In this document: positions 26,881-35,052 of the stretch, one piece after another
Layout of the letters: each line of letters starts with the position of its first letter
How positions within the stretch are numbered: position 1 is the stretch's first letter
Source of the DNA: Phycisphaerales bacterium
Lineage (GTDB): Bacteria; Planctomycetota; Phycisphaerae; Phycisphaerales; UBA1924
Direction: 5' to 3'
NCBI GenBank assembly: GCA_020847175.1
Contig: JADLCM010000019.1
Span: 62,001 to 126,000, forward strand
Length of the DNA stretch: 64,000 nucleotides
Position numbers and translations under genes: made by a program
The notes under the pieces: model-generated
The model's database searches: none
What the model was told of the DNA's origin: nothing
What the model saw: only the letters and a program-made list of their open reading frames with translations

Positions 26881-27347
26881 GGTGAGTGGCGGATGGCGAG
26901 TGGCGTTCAACCTCGGCGCTCCTGAAGCGAACGGATCATCCCTCGCATCATGCGGCCGAGTCGCTCTGAGAGCGCCATCAGGCCTTCGATCTCACTCGCA
27001 TCCGCAAGGCCGATGCGTTCACAGACGATCAGGTGCGTCTCAAGCTCCTTCAGGCTGCCCTGCGCGATCTGGAGAAACCGAACAAACTCGCCCGTGGATT
27101 CCCGGCCGTGGCCTTCCGCGATGTTGGCCGGAACTGATCCGGCCGCACGACGAATCTGCGACGTGAGCGTGAACAACTCTTCCTTCGGAAACCCGCTCGT
27201 GATCTCATAGCACGCGACCGTGAGATCGACGCCGATCTTCCAGATCTCAAGGTCGCGATATGAGCGTATGTCACCCACGCACATCCCCTTGAGCAGGACA
27301 CACTGTTCCAGCGCCGTCTCCCCCCCACTCGCCATTCGCCACTCGCC
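26881..27347 (-). mobile_element. S23-type four-helix gene flanked by an inverted repeat
   Basis: A 23-bp imperfect inverted repeat bounds the element. The left end (26881-26903) is made of GAGTGGCG/GATGGCG units, and the right end (27325-27347) is its reverse complement with two mismatches (CCACTCGCC, ATTCG, CCACTCGCC). The only gene inside is the four-helix-bundle protein. The element lies between the 5' end of the deacetylase gene and the 3' end of the formyltransferase gene, and its edges run into both. No transposase is present, so movement would need help in trans. Confidence 0.6.
26907..27284 (-). CDS. Four-helix-bundle protein, S23/23S-rRNA intervening-sequence family
   Basis: A 125-residue helical protein of the family first seen in intervening sequences of 23S rRNA and related to the Avd protein of diversity-generating retroelements. 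SYRDLEIWKIGVDLTVACYE is the diagnostic start, followed by SGFPKEELFTLTSQIRRAAG and SVPANIAEGHGR, then SLKELETHLIVCERIGL. The start chosen (ATG 27284) has an AAGGGG site. It is enclosed by inverted repeats and interrupts a glycan cluster, which supports a mobile origin. The biochemical role of stand-alone members is not known. No reverse transcriptase or variable repeat is nearby. Confidence 0.88.
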   Translation of the reverse strand: MCVGDIRSYRDLEIWKIGVDLTVACYEITSGFPKEELFTLTSQIRRAAGSVPANIAEGHGRESTGEFVRFLQIAQGSLKELETHLIVCERIGLADASEIEGLMALSERLGRMMRGMIRSLQERRG

Positions 27348-27352
27348 ACTCC

Positions 27353-28381
27353 CTAAAAAAACCTATGCCCCGCCCGCCGAAACCGCTTCACATCCGCCTT
27401 CGTCGGCATCGAGAAATGGCTCTGCTCCGCCTCGGGGTTGGGCATGAGGTCGCCGAGGTCGCCCTCTTCGACCTTCCGCACGCACTCCAGGATCGCCTCC
27501 GCCGCGAGGTCCTTGCCCCGCGCCATGATGTCCTCCAGCGTGTCGTGCGCATGAATGCCGTACGACCTCTGCACCACGATCGGCCCGTTGTCCAGCTTTC
27601 GGTCCACGTAATGCACGCTCACCCCGCCGCGCTTCTCGTCGTTGGCCAGCGTCCAGAAACTCGGCATGAGTCCCCGGTACTTGGGCAGCAGCGCCCCGTG
27701 GCAGTTGACGATCCCGTAGGGTGTCTGCTGGCGCAACGCTTTTTTGTACAACTGCGTGCCGCTGATCGACACGATGAACTCGACGCCCCGCTCGCGCAGC
27801 ATCGCGCGGAATGACTCGCTGTTCACATCCGCCGATTCATCGACCGTCACGCCGTACTTCTTCGCCACCGCCGCCACCGTGTGGCACACCCGCGTCGAGC
27901 CCAGCACCCCGTTGACGATCTTCCCCTGCAGTTTCTTCACGATGAACCGCCGGAACTTCCACTGGAAGTACCACGGCCCGTACATCTTCAGCAGGTCCAT
28001 CGCCGTCTGGAACACCGTGCGCTTGCCCTGCGCCACGCTCTGGATGTTCACGCCCACCGTGCTCCCCGCGTGCTCGCGCAGGTACTTGTCCAGCACCTTG
28101 GGCAGCAGGAACGGGTCGTTCTGGATGAACACGTACTTCTTCAGTGGGCGGGCCTTTCCGTCCGCTCCCGCCTCACGCGCCGTCTCCCACGGGCGCTCCG
28201 TCTCTCCGGGGGCTGGGTCGCGTTCGGGGAGCCGCACCGGCACGCTCGCTCTCGTCGGCGCGCTCGCGCGTTCCGTGGGGCCGCTCCCGGCCTCCCGGCT
28301 CGCCGAGCCCTGCCTCCCCGCCTCCTCCGGCGTCGATCCTCTCGCCGAAGTCTCCGCAACCTGTGCCGTCCCTGCGCTCAT
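27353..28381 (-). CDS. Formyltransferase-domain protein with a disordered N-terminal extension
   Basis: A member of the methionyl-tRNA/GAR formyltransferase fold, 342 residues long. The core begins about residue 80 (KKYVFIQNDPFLLP). The signature is NCHGALLPKYRG (Asn, His) with the Asp in RKLDNGPIVVQ, completing the formyl-transfer triad. In glycan clusters such enzymes usually formylate amino sugars. The first 80 residues are Arg/Ser/Glu/Pro-rich and may be non-coding or a linker, but the ATG overlaps the stop of the GT4 gene (ATGA). The C-terminus Phe-Phe-stop is encoded by a T-run at the edge of the S23 element, so the original end may have been altered. Confidence 0.8.
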   Translation of the reverse strand: MSAGTAQVAETSARGSTPEEAGRQGSASREAGSGPTERASAPTRASVPVRLPERDPAPGETERPWETAREAGADGKARPLKKYVFIQNDPFLLPKVLDKYLREHAGSTVGVNIQSVAQGKRTVFQTAMDLLKMYGPWYFQWKFRRFIVKKLQGKIVNGVLGSTRVCHTVAAVAKKYGVTVDESADVNSESFRAMLRERGVEFIVSISGTQLYKKALRQQTPYGIVNCHGALLPKYRGLMPSFWTLANDEKRGGVSVHYVDRKLDNGPIVVQRSYGIHAHDTLEDIMARGKDLAAEAILECVRKVEEGDLGDLMPNPEAEQSHFSMPTKADVKRFRRAGHRFF

Positions 28382-29748
28382 GCCGCCTCCACTTCGTTCG
28401 GAGTCTCGCTGCCGGGCGCCTCTCGCTCCGTCCGCTCACTCACCGGCGCTCCCTCTCCCGCCCCGCCGCGCGCCGATCCGGCCGCGGCAATCCCGCCCCC
28501 CGGCCCCGGCTTCACGCGCCAGTCCTCCGGCCTCCGCCGCTCCACCACATCCTCCAGCATGAGGCGCCAGCGCTCGCACGCATCCTCCCGGCTGAAGGCC
28601 GACGCCAGCGCCCGCCGGGCGTTCTCGCCCATGGCGCGCGCCTTCGCCCGGTCCGCCGCGAGGTCGCGAATCACCCGCACCAGGCCCTCCGCGTCCCCCT
28701 GCCGCACCGTCACGCCCGCCTCGTACTCCCCCAGCACCCGGCTGAGTTCGCTCGCGGGGTGCCCGATGAACACGCACGGCCGCCCCGCCGCCATGATGCC
28801 GAAGAGTTTGCACGGCACCATGATCCCCTCCACGCCCTCCAGCAGCGTCGCCAGGTGCAGATCCGCCGCGCTCAGCGACGCATCCAGCTTCTCCCGCGGC
28901 TGATACGGCGCCGTCACGCAGTTGCCCAGCCCTTTCTCCTTCACGAACCCGTCCACGATCTCCTTCTTCTTCCCGCCCCCGGCAAACACGAACCGGATCG
29001 AATCGTCATCCCGGAGCATCTCCGCGGCGCGGCACATCGTCTCCACGTCGTGCCCCAGCCCGAAGTTCCCCGAATACATCACCGTGAACCGCTCTCCCAG
29101 GCCCCACTCCGCCCGGTACGGGTTCTCCCCCCGCGCAATCGGCTTCACCTCGTCCTGGTCGCTCCACACCCCGATGTGAATCACCCGGTCCGGCTTCACC
29201 CGCTTCCCGATCACCCGCTCCAGCATGCATCGCCCCAGCACCACCGTGCGGTCGGCCCGGCGCAGGCAGAACCGGTTGATCCCCTCGAAGAACCGCGTCG
29301 AGAGGCCCCTCGGCTTCATCACGCCGCACGCCACCGGCAGGTCCGGGTACAGGTCCATCACCCAGTACACAAACCGCGTCCGTCGCGTCAGCCGAAGCAG
29401 CCACCCCGCCAGCGCAATGAACGGCGGCGTCGTAAAACACACGATCACGTCCTGCCGACGCCCGAACACCACCTTCCACGCCGCGAACACGTAGAACAGC
29501 GCAAAATCCGCGATCCGCGCCAGGATCCCCGCCTTCCCGAACAGGCTCTTTCCCACCCGCTCGATCCGTACCCCGTCCACCACCTCGCGCTTGGGCAGGG
29601 CGGCACCCTTCTGGCCGTACAGGCTCCTGCTCGCAATCGCCGTCACCTCGTGCCCGTGGGCCACCAGGTGCTTCGCGAGGTCGTGGGCGTGCTGGGCCGT
29701 CGCCGCCACGTCTGGGTAAAACACCTGGTTGAGCAGCAACACGCGCAT
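28378..29748 (-). CDS. Glycosyltransferase family 4
   Basis: A GT-B fold glycosyltransferase of 456 residues. The acceptor domain starts MRVLLLNQVFYPDVAATAQH, like WbuB-type enzymes. The donor domain has VMYSGNFGLGHDVETMCRAA and EGIMVPCKLFGIMAAGRP, where the first Glu corresponds to the family nucleotide-sugar contact. VYWVMDLYPDLPVA is also conserved. The last 60 residues are a low-complexity tail. It probably adds a sugar to a lipid-linked precursor at the cytoplasmic membrane. It is the first gene of the minus-strand cluster (GT4, formyltransferase, S23 insertion, deacetylase, sulfotransferase) and is translationally coupled to the formyltransferase. Confidence 0.88.
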   Translation of the reverse strand: MRVLLLNQVFYPDVAATAQHAHDLAKHLVAHGHEVTAIASRSLYGQKGAALPKREVVDGVRIERVGKSLFGKAGILARIADFALFYVFAAWKVVFGRRQDVIVCFTTPPFIALAGWLLRLTRRTRFVYWVMDLYPDLPVACGVMKPRGLSTRFFEGINRFCLRRADRTVVLGRCMLERVIGKRVKPDRVIHIGVWSDQDEVKPIARGENPYRAEWGLGERFTVMYSGNFGLGHDVETMCRAAEMLRDDDSIRFVFAGGGKKKEIVDGFVKEKGLGNCVTAPYQPREKLDASLSAADLHLATLLEGVEGIMVPCKLFGIMAAGRPCVFIGHPASELSRVLGEYEAGVTVRQGDAEGLVRVIRDLAADRAKARAMGENARRALASAFSREDACERWRLMLEDVVERRRPEDWRVKPGPGGGIAAAGSARGGAGEGAPVSERTEREAPGSETPNEVEAA

Positions 29749-29936
29749 GGGATCCCCGATATCGGCCCGCGCGGGCCCGAAAAGCAGAGAACCCTACGCC
29801 TCGCCCCTGGTATTGGTGCGGGTTCCGCACCGCGAAACGGTTCCCGGCAGGCCGCCTCGCCGCGCGCGCGGGAGGTCCCGGCCGCAGGCCTGCGCCCGCG
29901 CGCCGATCCGTGCCGGGGCGGGCCGCTCCCTTCCCA

Positions 29937-29964
29937 TTGACCGGCCGCCGCGTGGTGCTACACT
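29937..29964 (+). promoter_or_regulatory. Promoter of arsR
   Basis: TTGACC (29937-29942), 16-bp spacer, TACACT (29959-29964), then six bases to the arsR ATG. The start of transcription should fall at the ATG. TTGC and GCAA flank the start codon as a small inverted repeat, a possible ArsR operator. Confidence 0.65.
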
Positions 29965-29970
29965 TGCACG

Positions 29971-30420
29971 ATGACGCAAACAAGCAAGCATCGCGCCCCG
30001 GCCACCCCCCGCGCCGCCGCCCGTGCTCGTCGCCCCGTCGATGGCCTCCTCGACCCCGCCTTCTTCAAGGCGCTCGCCGACCCCACCCGCCTCCTGCTCT
30101 TCGCCTGTCTCGCCAAGTGTGCACGTCCTTGCTCGGTCAGCGACGTCGCCGCGTGCTGCAACGTGGACTTCTCCGTCGTCTCAAGGCACCTCGGCACCCT
30201 CGCCGCAGCCGGGCTCCTCACTCCGGAGAAGCGCGGCAAGCACATGTTCTACAGCGTCCGCTTCAACGACCTCTCCCTCCGCCTCCGCGCCCTCGCCGAC
30301 GCCATCGACCAGTGCGGCCCCGGATGTTGCCCCCCGGCCGCGTGCGGGTGCGGCGCTCCCGAGTCAGCCCCCGACCGTCCGCCCGAACCGGCGGCTCGCC
30401 GCCCCCGCGCGCACGCATGA
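29971..30420 (+). CDS. arsR: ArsR-family metalloid-responsive repressor
   Basis: A winged-helix repressor of 149 residues. The fold starts FFKALADPTRLLLFACLAKC, and the recognition region is CNVDFSVVSRHLGTLAAAGLL followed by the wing KRGKHMFYSV. Candidate metalloid-binding cysteines are Cys-Ala-Arg-Pro-Cys near residue 50, the Cys-Cys pair, and a Cys-rich C-terminal tail (QCGPGCCPPAACGCG). It is transcribed from a promoter that puts the start codon at the 5' end of the mRNA, so it is probably leaderless. arsM follows after 65 bp. The product likely represses the pair until arsenite is bound. Confidence 0.88.
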   Translation: MTQTSKHRAPATPRAAARARRPVDGLLDPAFFKALADPTRLLLFACLAKCARPCSVSDVAACCNVDFSVVSRHLGTLAAAGLLTPEKRGKHMFYSVRFNDLSLRLRALADAIDQCGPGCCPPAACGCGAPESAPDRPPEPAARRPRAHA

Positions 30421-30485
30421 CCCGTTCCACTCCGTCGCTCCGTGGCGCCGGGATCCCATACCACCCCCGAAACTCGGAGATTCCC

Positions 30486-31439
30486 ATGGCCGACAATGTC
30501 TCTCGTTCCTGCTGCGACCCCTCCTGCTGCGCCGAGAAGCCCGCCGCCGGGCCTGCCTCTTCGCCCGAGGCGATGGACGCACTCGACACCATCCGGGCCG
30601 GATACGCCGCGATCGCTCGCGCCGGTTCGTGGTCCGCCGCCCACCAGGGCGCGGGCTGTTGCGCGGGTGCCCCCAAGGCCGCGTCGGGCGGCGGATGCTG
30701 CGGTCCCGCCGACCTCGCCCCCGGCGACCTCGCCCGCGCCATCGGCTACGGAGCCTCCGAACTCGCCTCGCTCCCGGAGGGCGCCAACCTCGGGCTCTCC
30801 TGCGGCAACCCCTCCGCCCTCGCAGCGCTCCGGCCCGGCGAGGTTGTCCTCGACCTCGGCTCCGGCGCAGGCTTTGACTGCTTCATCGCCGGCCCCAAGG
30901 TGGGGGCCGGGGGGCGCGTGATCGGCGTCGACATGACCCCGGACATGCTCACCAAGGCCCGCCGGAATCTCACTCGGTACCACGACCTCACGGGTCTCAC
31001 CAACGTCGAGTTCCGCCTCGGCGAAATCGAGCATCTTCCCGTGCCGGATGCCTCCGTCGATGTGGTCATCTCCAACTGTGTGCTCAACCTCTCGCTCGAC
31101 AAGCCCCAGGTATGGCGCGAGATCGCCCGGGTGCTTCGCTCCGGCGGGCGGGTGGCCATCTCCGATCTCGCCCTCCGCAGGCCCCTTCCCCCGGGCCTGC
31201 GCGCAGACCTGGAAGCCCTCGTCGGGTGCGTCGCCGGGGCCGTGCTGTTCGATGAGACCCGCGTCATGGCCCAGGCCGCGGGCCTTCGCGATATCGAGCT
31301 CATTCCTCGCGATGCCTACGTCGATGCGATGACCGATTGGCAGGATCCGCTCTACCAACGCATCGTCGCCGCGCTTCCCGCCGGTGAGAAACCCAGCGAC
31401 ACCATCACCAGCCTCGAAGTTCGCGCCCGGAAGCCATGA
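30486..31439 (+). CDS. arsM: Arsenite S-adenosylmethionine methyltransferase
   Basis: This enzyme methylates As(III) to volatile or excretable forms. The SAM motif is VVLDLGSGAGFDCF, preceded by the diagnostic GYGASELASLPEGANLGLSC with the first conserved Cys. The other two catalytic cysteines are in ISNCVLNLS and LVGCVAGAV. An N-terminal Cys-rich segment (SCCDPSCCAEK, GAGCCAG, GGGCCGP) precedes the fold, as in many ArsM proteins, and may capture arsenite. The start (ATG 30486) has a CGGAGA site, unlike leaderless arsR. It is 317 residues long. It forms a two-gene operon with arsR and converges on the DEAD-box gene. Confidence 0.93.
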   Translation: MADNVSRSCCDPSCCAEKPAAGPASSPEAMDALDTIRAGYAAIARAGSWSAAHQGAGCCAGAPKAASGGGCCGPADLAPGDLARAIGYGASELASLPEGANLGLSCGNPSALAALRPGEVVLDLGSGAGFDCFIAGPKVGAGGRVIGVDMTPDMLTKARRNLTRYHDLTGLTNVEFRLGEIEHLPVPDASVDVVISNCVLNLSLDKPQVWREIARVLRSGGRVAISDLALRRPLPPGLRADLEALVGCVAGAVLFDETRVMAQAAGLRDIELIPRDAYVDAMTDWQDPLYQRIVAALPAGEKPSDTITSLEVRARKP

Positions 31440-31487
31440 GTCGTCCGTCCGGGGCCTGATGCTCCCCCGCGCCCGCCCCCGTCGGCA

Positions 31488-32930
31488 TCACCTTCCACGG
31501 CCCCCCGCTGGGCGGTTCATCGGGCGACGCTCCTGGCGCGCGGGCCTGAAGTCCGCACCCCGGTCGCGCTGCGGCCGCCCGTCGCTGAACGGCGCGGGCG
31601 CCCGCCCGGGCCGGGCCGGGGGTCGCGGCGCGGCGGCCCCTCGCGTCACGTGCCTCGCCCCCGGGCCCACTGGGCCCTGGTGCGCGGGTCGGTGTTCGCG
31701 CTCGTCGCGGTGATACGCCTGGCGGGGTTCCGCGTGGGCCCCCGGGCGCGCGCGGTCCTGCGCCTCCGGCCGCGCCGGGCGCGTCTCCGGGCGCTCAAAC
31801 GCCGGCGCCGGGCGGGTCGGGATGCGCCCGCCCAGCAACTTCTCGATGTCCCGCAGCAGGCCCCGCTCGTCGGCGGCGCAGAACGACACCGCAATGCCCG
31901 TCGCCCCCGCCCGCGCCGTGCGCCCGATCCGGTGCATGTACGCCTCGGGCTCCATCGGCAGGTCGTAGTTGATCACGTGCGACACATCGTCCACGTCGAT
32001 CCCCCGCGCCGCGACATCCGTCGCCACCAGCACCCGCGCCCGCCCCGTCCGGAAGGCGTCGAGCGCCCGCTTCCGCGCGTTCTGCGCCTTGTTCCCGTGG
32101 ATCGTGGCGGCGGACACGCCCGAGCGCTCCAGCCCCTCGCCCACCCGCTCCGCGCCGAACTTGGTCTTCGTGAACACCACCACCCGCGAGGCCCCGGGGT
32201 CGCTCAGCAGGTGGCGCAGCAGCGCCGGCTTGTCCGGTCGGCTCACCATGATGAGCGACTGGTCAATCGCCCGCGCCCGCTCCGGCTCGGGCTGCACCCG
32301 GATGCGCACCGGAGAACGCATCAGCGACTGGCTGAGCTTCGCGATGGGCTCCGAGACCGTCGCCGAGAAAAGCAGCGTCTGCCGGGTCTCGGGGGTCTGC
32401 CCCGCGATCTCCCGGATCGGTTGGATGAACCCCATGTCGAGCATCCGGTCGGCCTCGTCGAGCACCAGCATCTCCACGCCGCCCAGGTGCACGTGCCCCT
32501 GGTCCATGAGGTCCAGCAGGCGCCCCGGAGTCGCGACGATCACGTCCACGCCCCGGCGCAGGTCGCGCACCTGCGCCCCCTGCCCCACGCCGCCGTAGAT
32601 CACCGTCCCCGACACCGGCGTCTCGCGCCCGTACGTCGCGAACGCCTCCGCGATCTGCTGCGCCAGTTCGCGCGTGGGTGAGAGCACCAGCACCCGGGCC
32701 GGGGCGGGCCCGCGCCGCGTCTTGTCGGCAGGCCCCGCGATCAGCCGGTGCAGGATCGGCAGCGCAAAGGCCGCCGTCTTGCCCGTCCCCGTCTGGGCGC
32801 TCGCCAGCACGTCGCGCCCCGCGAGAATCTCCGGAATCGCCCTCGCCTGGATCGGGGTCGGGGTGCGATAGCCCTCAGCCTCCAACGCGCGGAGGATGGG
32901 CTGAGCAAGGCACAAGTTTTCAAATGACAT
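31488..32930 (-). CDS. DEAD-box RNA helicase, RhlE type
   Basis: An ATP-dependent RNA helicase of 480 residues. The Q motif (GYRTPTPIQARAIP), motif I AQTGTGKT (45-52), PTRELAQQ, TPGRLLD, DEAD (158-161), SAT (189-191) and HRIGRTARAG are all in place. The C-terminal 100 residues are Arg/Pro/Gly/His-rich, as in RhlE proteins, and bind RNA without specificity. It probably acts in ribosome assembly or mRNA turnover. A GGAGAA element precedes the ATG. It converges on arsM with 48 bp between. Confidence 0.94.
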   Translation of the reverse strand: MSFENLCLAQPILRALEAEGYRTPTPIQARAIPEILAGRDVLASAQTGTGKTAAFALPILHRLIAGPADKTRRGPAPARVLVLSPTRELAQQIAEAFATYGRETPVSGTVIYGGVGQGAQVRDLRRGVDVIVATPGRLLDLMDQGHVHLGGVEMLVLDEADRMLDMGFIQPIREIAGQTPETRQTLLFSATVSEPIAKLSQSLMRSPVRIRVQPEPERARAIDQSLIMVSRPDKPALLRHLLSDPGASRVVVFTKTKFGAERVGEGLERSGVSAATIHGNKAQNARKRALDAFRTGRARVLVATDVAARGIDVDDVSHVINYDLPMEPEAYMHRIGRTARAGATGIAVSFCAADERGLLRDIEKLLGGRIPTRPAPAFERPETRPARPEAQDRARPGAHAEPRQAYHRDEREHRPAHQGPVGPGARHVTRGAAAPRPPARPGRAPAPFSDGRPQRDRGADFRPARQERRPMNRPAGGRGR

Positions 32931-33261
32931 GGACGAACGTTCTCCGCCGGCGGATCAGGCCTGCTGTGAAAAAGAAGCGCGGCCTGGCACGATCGTGCTC
33001 ACATCAGCCGCCGCCAGCAGGAATCCAGGTACGGAACCACAGGAGCCACCGGCAGATCGACCACATCATAGGCACGCCGAATGCCCGCACGCGCCGCCCC
33101 GCACGGGCGCTCGCTACCCTCGCGCGCGACCTCCATGCAGCAAGGATGAATCGACGAAGCCATCGTCGCGGTGTCGACGATTGTCCTCATTACCGCACCT
33201 GTACTTTCCACAAAGCACGGAATCTCGTTCGGATTTGGTCGGGGTGGGGTACACTCTCCGC
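32931..33261. other. Gap without a recognisable gene
   Basis: These 331 bp lie between the divergent helicase and hypothetical genes. The composition is less G+C-rich than the surroundings. The right end carries TACACT (33250-33255), a -10-like box six bases before the next start, with TTCGGA sixteen bases farther upstream. I see no RNA fold, repeat or coding pattern in the rest. Confidence 0.5.
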
Positions 33262-33651
33262 ATGGACGAAGCCAAGGCAAGGGTTCTGGCCAAACTCGTA
33301 GGCGGCGAGGAATGGCGGATCGGCGAACGCGAATTTGTTGTCGTGCTCCGTCGCCCGGACGGCTCCATCGTCGCCCTTTCCGATGATGTCGTTGCCGAGT
33401 ACCCCGGCGACGGGGCGTTCGATGCGGGCACGCCCTCAACGAACATCCTCCTCCGCGATGACCCCACGGAGTATTGGGTTATTCAGGATGAAGAGGGCGG
33501 GGTCATGCTCGCGGACCCGGACCACGGGCGCGGGTGGCCCAGCGAAGAGGAAGCCGAGCACGAAGCGCGGGGCATCCAATCCCGTACCGGCTTGAAGACG
33601 TGGGCACGTCGTCAGCGCTTGGAAGACACGCTCCCGGCCCGGTCGCCTTGA
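33262..33651 (+). CDS. Hypothetical acidic protein next to the dcm-vsr island
   Basis: A 129-residue protein with a mixed alpha/beta look: EEWRIGEREFVVVLRRPDGS, then DDPTEYWVIQDEEGGVMLAD, and a charged C-terminus. I do not recognise a family. TACACT ends six bases before the ATG, so translation is probably leaderless. Its last 40 bases overlap the 3' end of vsr on the other strand, an unusual convergent overlap. The position at the edge of a restriction-modification island makes an accessory role possible, but nothing in the sequence shows one. Confidence 0.65.
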   Translation: MDEAKARVLAKLVGGEEWRIGEREFVVVLRRPDGSIVALSDDVVAEYPGDGAFDAGTPSTNILLRDDPTEYWVIQDEEGGVMLADPDHGRGWPSEEEAEHEARGIQSRTGLKTWARRQRLEDTLPARSP

Positions 33652-34049
33652 AGAAAGCGGGCGAGCCGCGCCCGGAGCCGCTCCACATTCCGCGTCTGAC
33701 ATTCCCACACCACGAGCACCCGCCACCCCTCGCGCCGGAGCGCCCGCACGGCGCGACGGTCCCGTTCCACGTTCCGCGTCAACTTCGGGAGCCAATACTC
33801 CCGATTCGATTTCGGGAATCGCACACCTCGCGGGCATCGGTGTTGATGCCAGTAGCACCCGTGGACGAACACCACGGTTCTAAGCCGAGGAAAGGTTAGG
33901 TCAGGCGAGCCGGGCAAGTCCCGGCGCTGGAGACGGAAGCGGAAGCCGAGCGCGTGGGCGACGGAACGGACAATCCGCTCGGGCGTGGTGTCGTGCGAGC
34001 GGACGCCCCGCATCGCCCGGCTTCGTGTTCCGGGCGAGAGGTTGTCCAT
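33612..34049 (-). CDS. vsr: Very short patch repair endonuclease
   Basis: This enzyme nicks 5' of T in T:G mismatches that arise when 5-methylcytosine deaminates, protecting sites methylated by Dcm enzymes. The 145-residue sequence has TRSRAMRGVRSHDTTPE at the start, the catalytic PD-(D/E)xK-like block LPGSPDLTFP with Asp, the zinc/structural VHGCYWHQHRC, and RVLVVWECQ at the end. The start chosen lies one base after the stop of the preceding gene, so translation is coupled. Presence of Vsr implies that the neighbouring methylase makes 5-methylcytosine. Confidence 0.93.
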   Translation of the reverse strand: MDNLSPGTRSRAMRGVRSHDTTPERIVRSVAHALGFRFRLQRRDLPGSPDLTFPRLRTVVFVHGCYWHQHRCPRGVRFPKSNREYWLPKLTRNVERDRRAVRALRREGWRVLVVWECQTRNVERLRARLARFLQGDRAGSVSSKR

Positions 34050-34050
34050 C

Positions 34051-35052
34051 TCATTCCTCCTCTCCCTCATTTTCGTCGCCCTCCGCGAGTTCAAGCGCAG
34101 GGGGTACGTCGATTAGGAGACACATATCGGTTTCCACTTCCTCAACCCGTCGGTTGTATTCTGCCACGAGTTGCGCCAACTCATCGCGCAAGCGATCGCG
34201 CTGAAACCCGGACAACTCCGCCAAGTTTTGCCCGACGAATGACTCAATCGGCTCCACCATAATCTTGTCGAGGATGCCTTGTTGCCGAGCCAACTCTCGC
34301 GCGGCGGCCAATCGACCGTCTGGCACCAGGAGTACTGCGGATGTACCTGCCTTCAAGTTGGACTCACACCTAGCGCAGACTGCCGGGGTGGGGCTGATCG
34401 TCACGTGGAAGGCGGCATCACCAATTTGGAAGTCGCCCACGCGCCCAGACTGTTCATCGGCGGCGCTCCCCGCGAAATTTGTGATGGTCGCATTCGGGAA
34501 TCGCAGCGCCAACTTGGCTCCCACAAGATGTTGCGCAACGTAGTCGGCGCGACCCTTCTTCTCGGCTACCGCGAGTATGCCAGCAATGAAAGTGTGGACC
34601 GGACTCGTGGGGTTGAACTCCACCTTGATCCGCTCTTGTTGGAAGTAATCGTTGACACGTTCGACAAGGTACGCTTGCATCGCGTGTAGGCTTGCCGTTC
34701 GCTCCGCTTCCGCGACGCGATCAAGTCGCGCACCGGCCACCGCGTCTAGCAATGAGGCGACGATCGCGTGATTACCGCGATTCGTCCGCCCGCCTTCCTT
34801 CAGGAATGTTCGCGACTCGCCATGCGCCGCGAGCACCTTTTGAATCGCCCCCTTGCCCATCCCCGCAATCTGCCCCTTCTTCTTCGTGACGTGGGCATTC
34901 GGGTCAAGGTCAAAGCGAGCCTTTAGAACTTCCAGCACCACGATGGCCGCCGCGACGGCGCCACGTGGCGGAAGTGGTTTGTATCGCCGATCAGCTTCGA
35001 GGCTTTCAAACCACTCGGCAATCACTTTGCGAGATTCGGTCTCAACGCTCAT
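34051..35052 (-). CDS. Putative restriction endonuclease partner of the cytosine methylase
   Basis: A 333-residue protein between dcm and vsr, overlapping dcm by ATGA. The position is that of the cognate restriction enzyme, and the sequence may belong to the DUF4928 group that I recall next to cytosine methylases, though I cannot confirm this. Features seen: an N-terminal helical region, GQIAGMGKGAIQKVLAAHG, then IKVEFNPTSPVHTFIAGIL, then VGDFQIGDAAFHVTISPTP. A catalytic Asp/Glu-x-Lys set cannot be fixed with confidence. A C-terminal coiled segment and an acidic tail follow. Nuclease activity is inference from context. Confidence 0.65.
   Translation of the reverse strand: MSVETESRKVIAEWFESLEADRRYKPLPPRGAVAAAIVVLEVLKARFDLDPNAHVTKKKGQIAGMGKGAIQKVLAAHGESRTFLKEGGRTNRGNHAIVASLLDAVAGARLDRVAEAERTASLHAMQAYLVERVNDYFQQERIKVEFNPTSPVHTFIAGILAVAEKKGRADYVAQHLVGAKLALRFPNATITNFAGSAADEQSGRVGDFQIGDAAFHVTISPTPAVCARCESNLKAGTSAVLLVPDGRLAAARELARQQGILDKIMVEPIESFVGQNLAELSGFQRDRLRDELAQLVAEYNRRVEEVETDMCLLIDVPPALELAEGDENEGEEE

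Noticed and set aside
26907-27284. Diversity-generating retroelement accessory (Avd)
   Set aside because: No reverse transcriptase, template repeat or variable repeat is present. Only the stand-alone S23-type gene and its inverted repeats are seen.
29910-30485. arsM starting far upstream and overlapping arsR
   Set aside because: The upstream frame is Arg/Pro-rich shadow sequence; ATG 30486 has a ribosome site and the family N-terminus.
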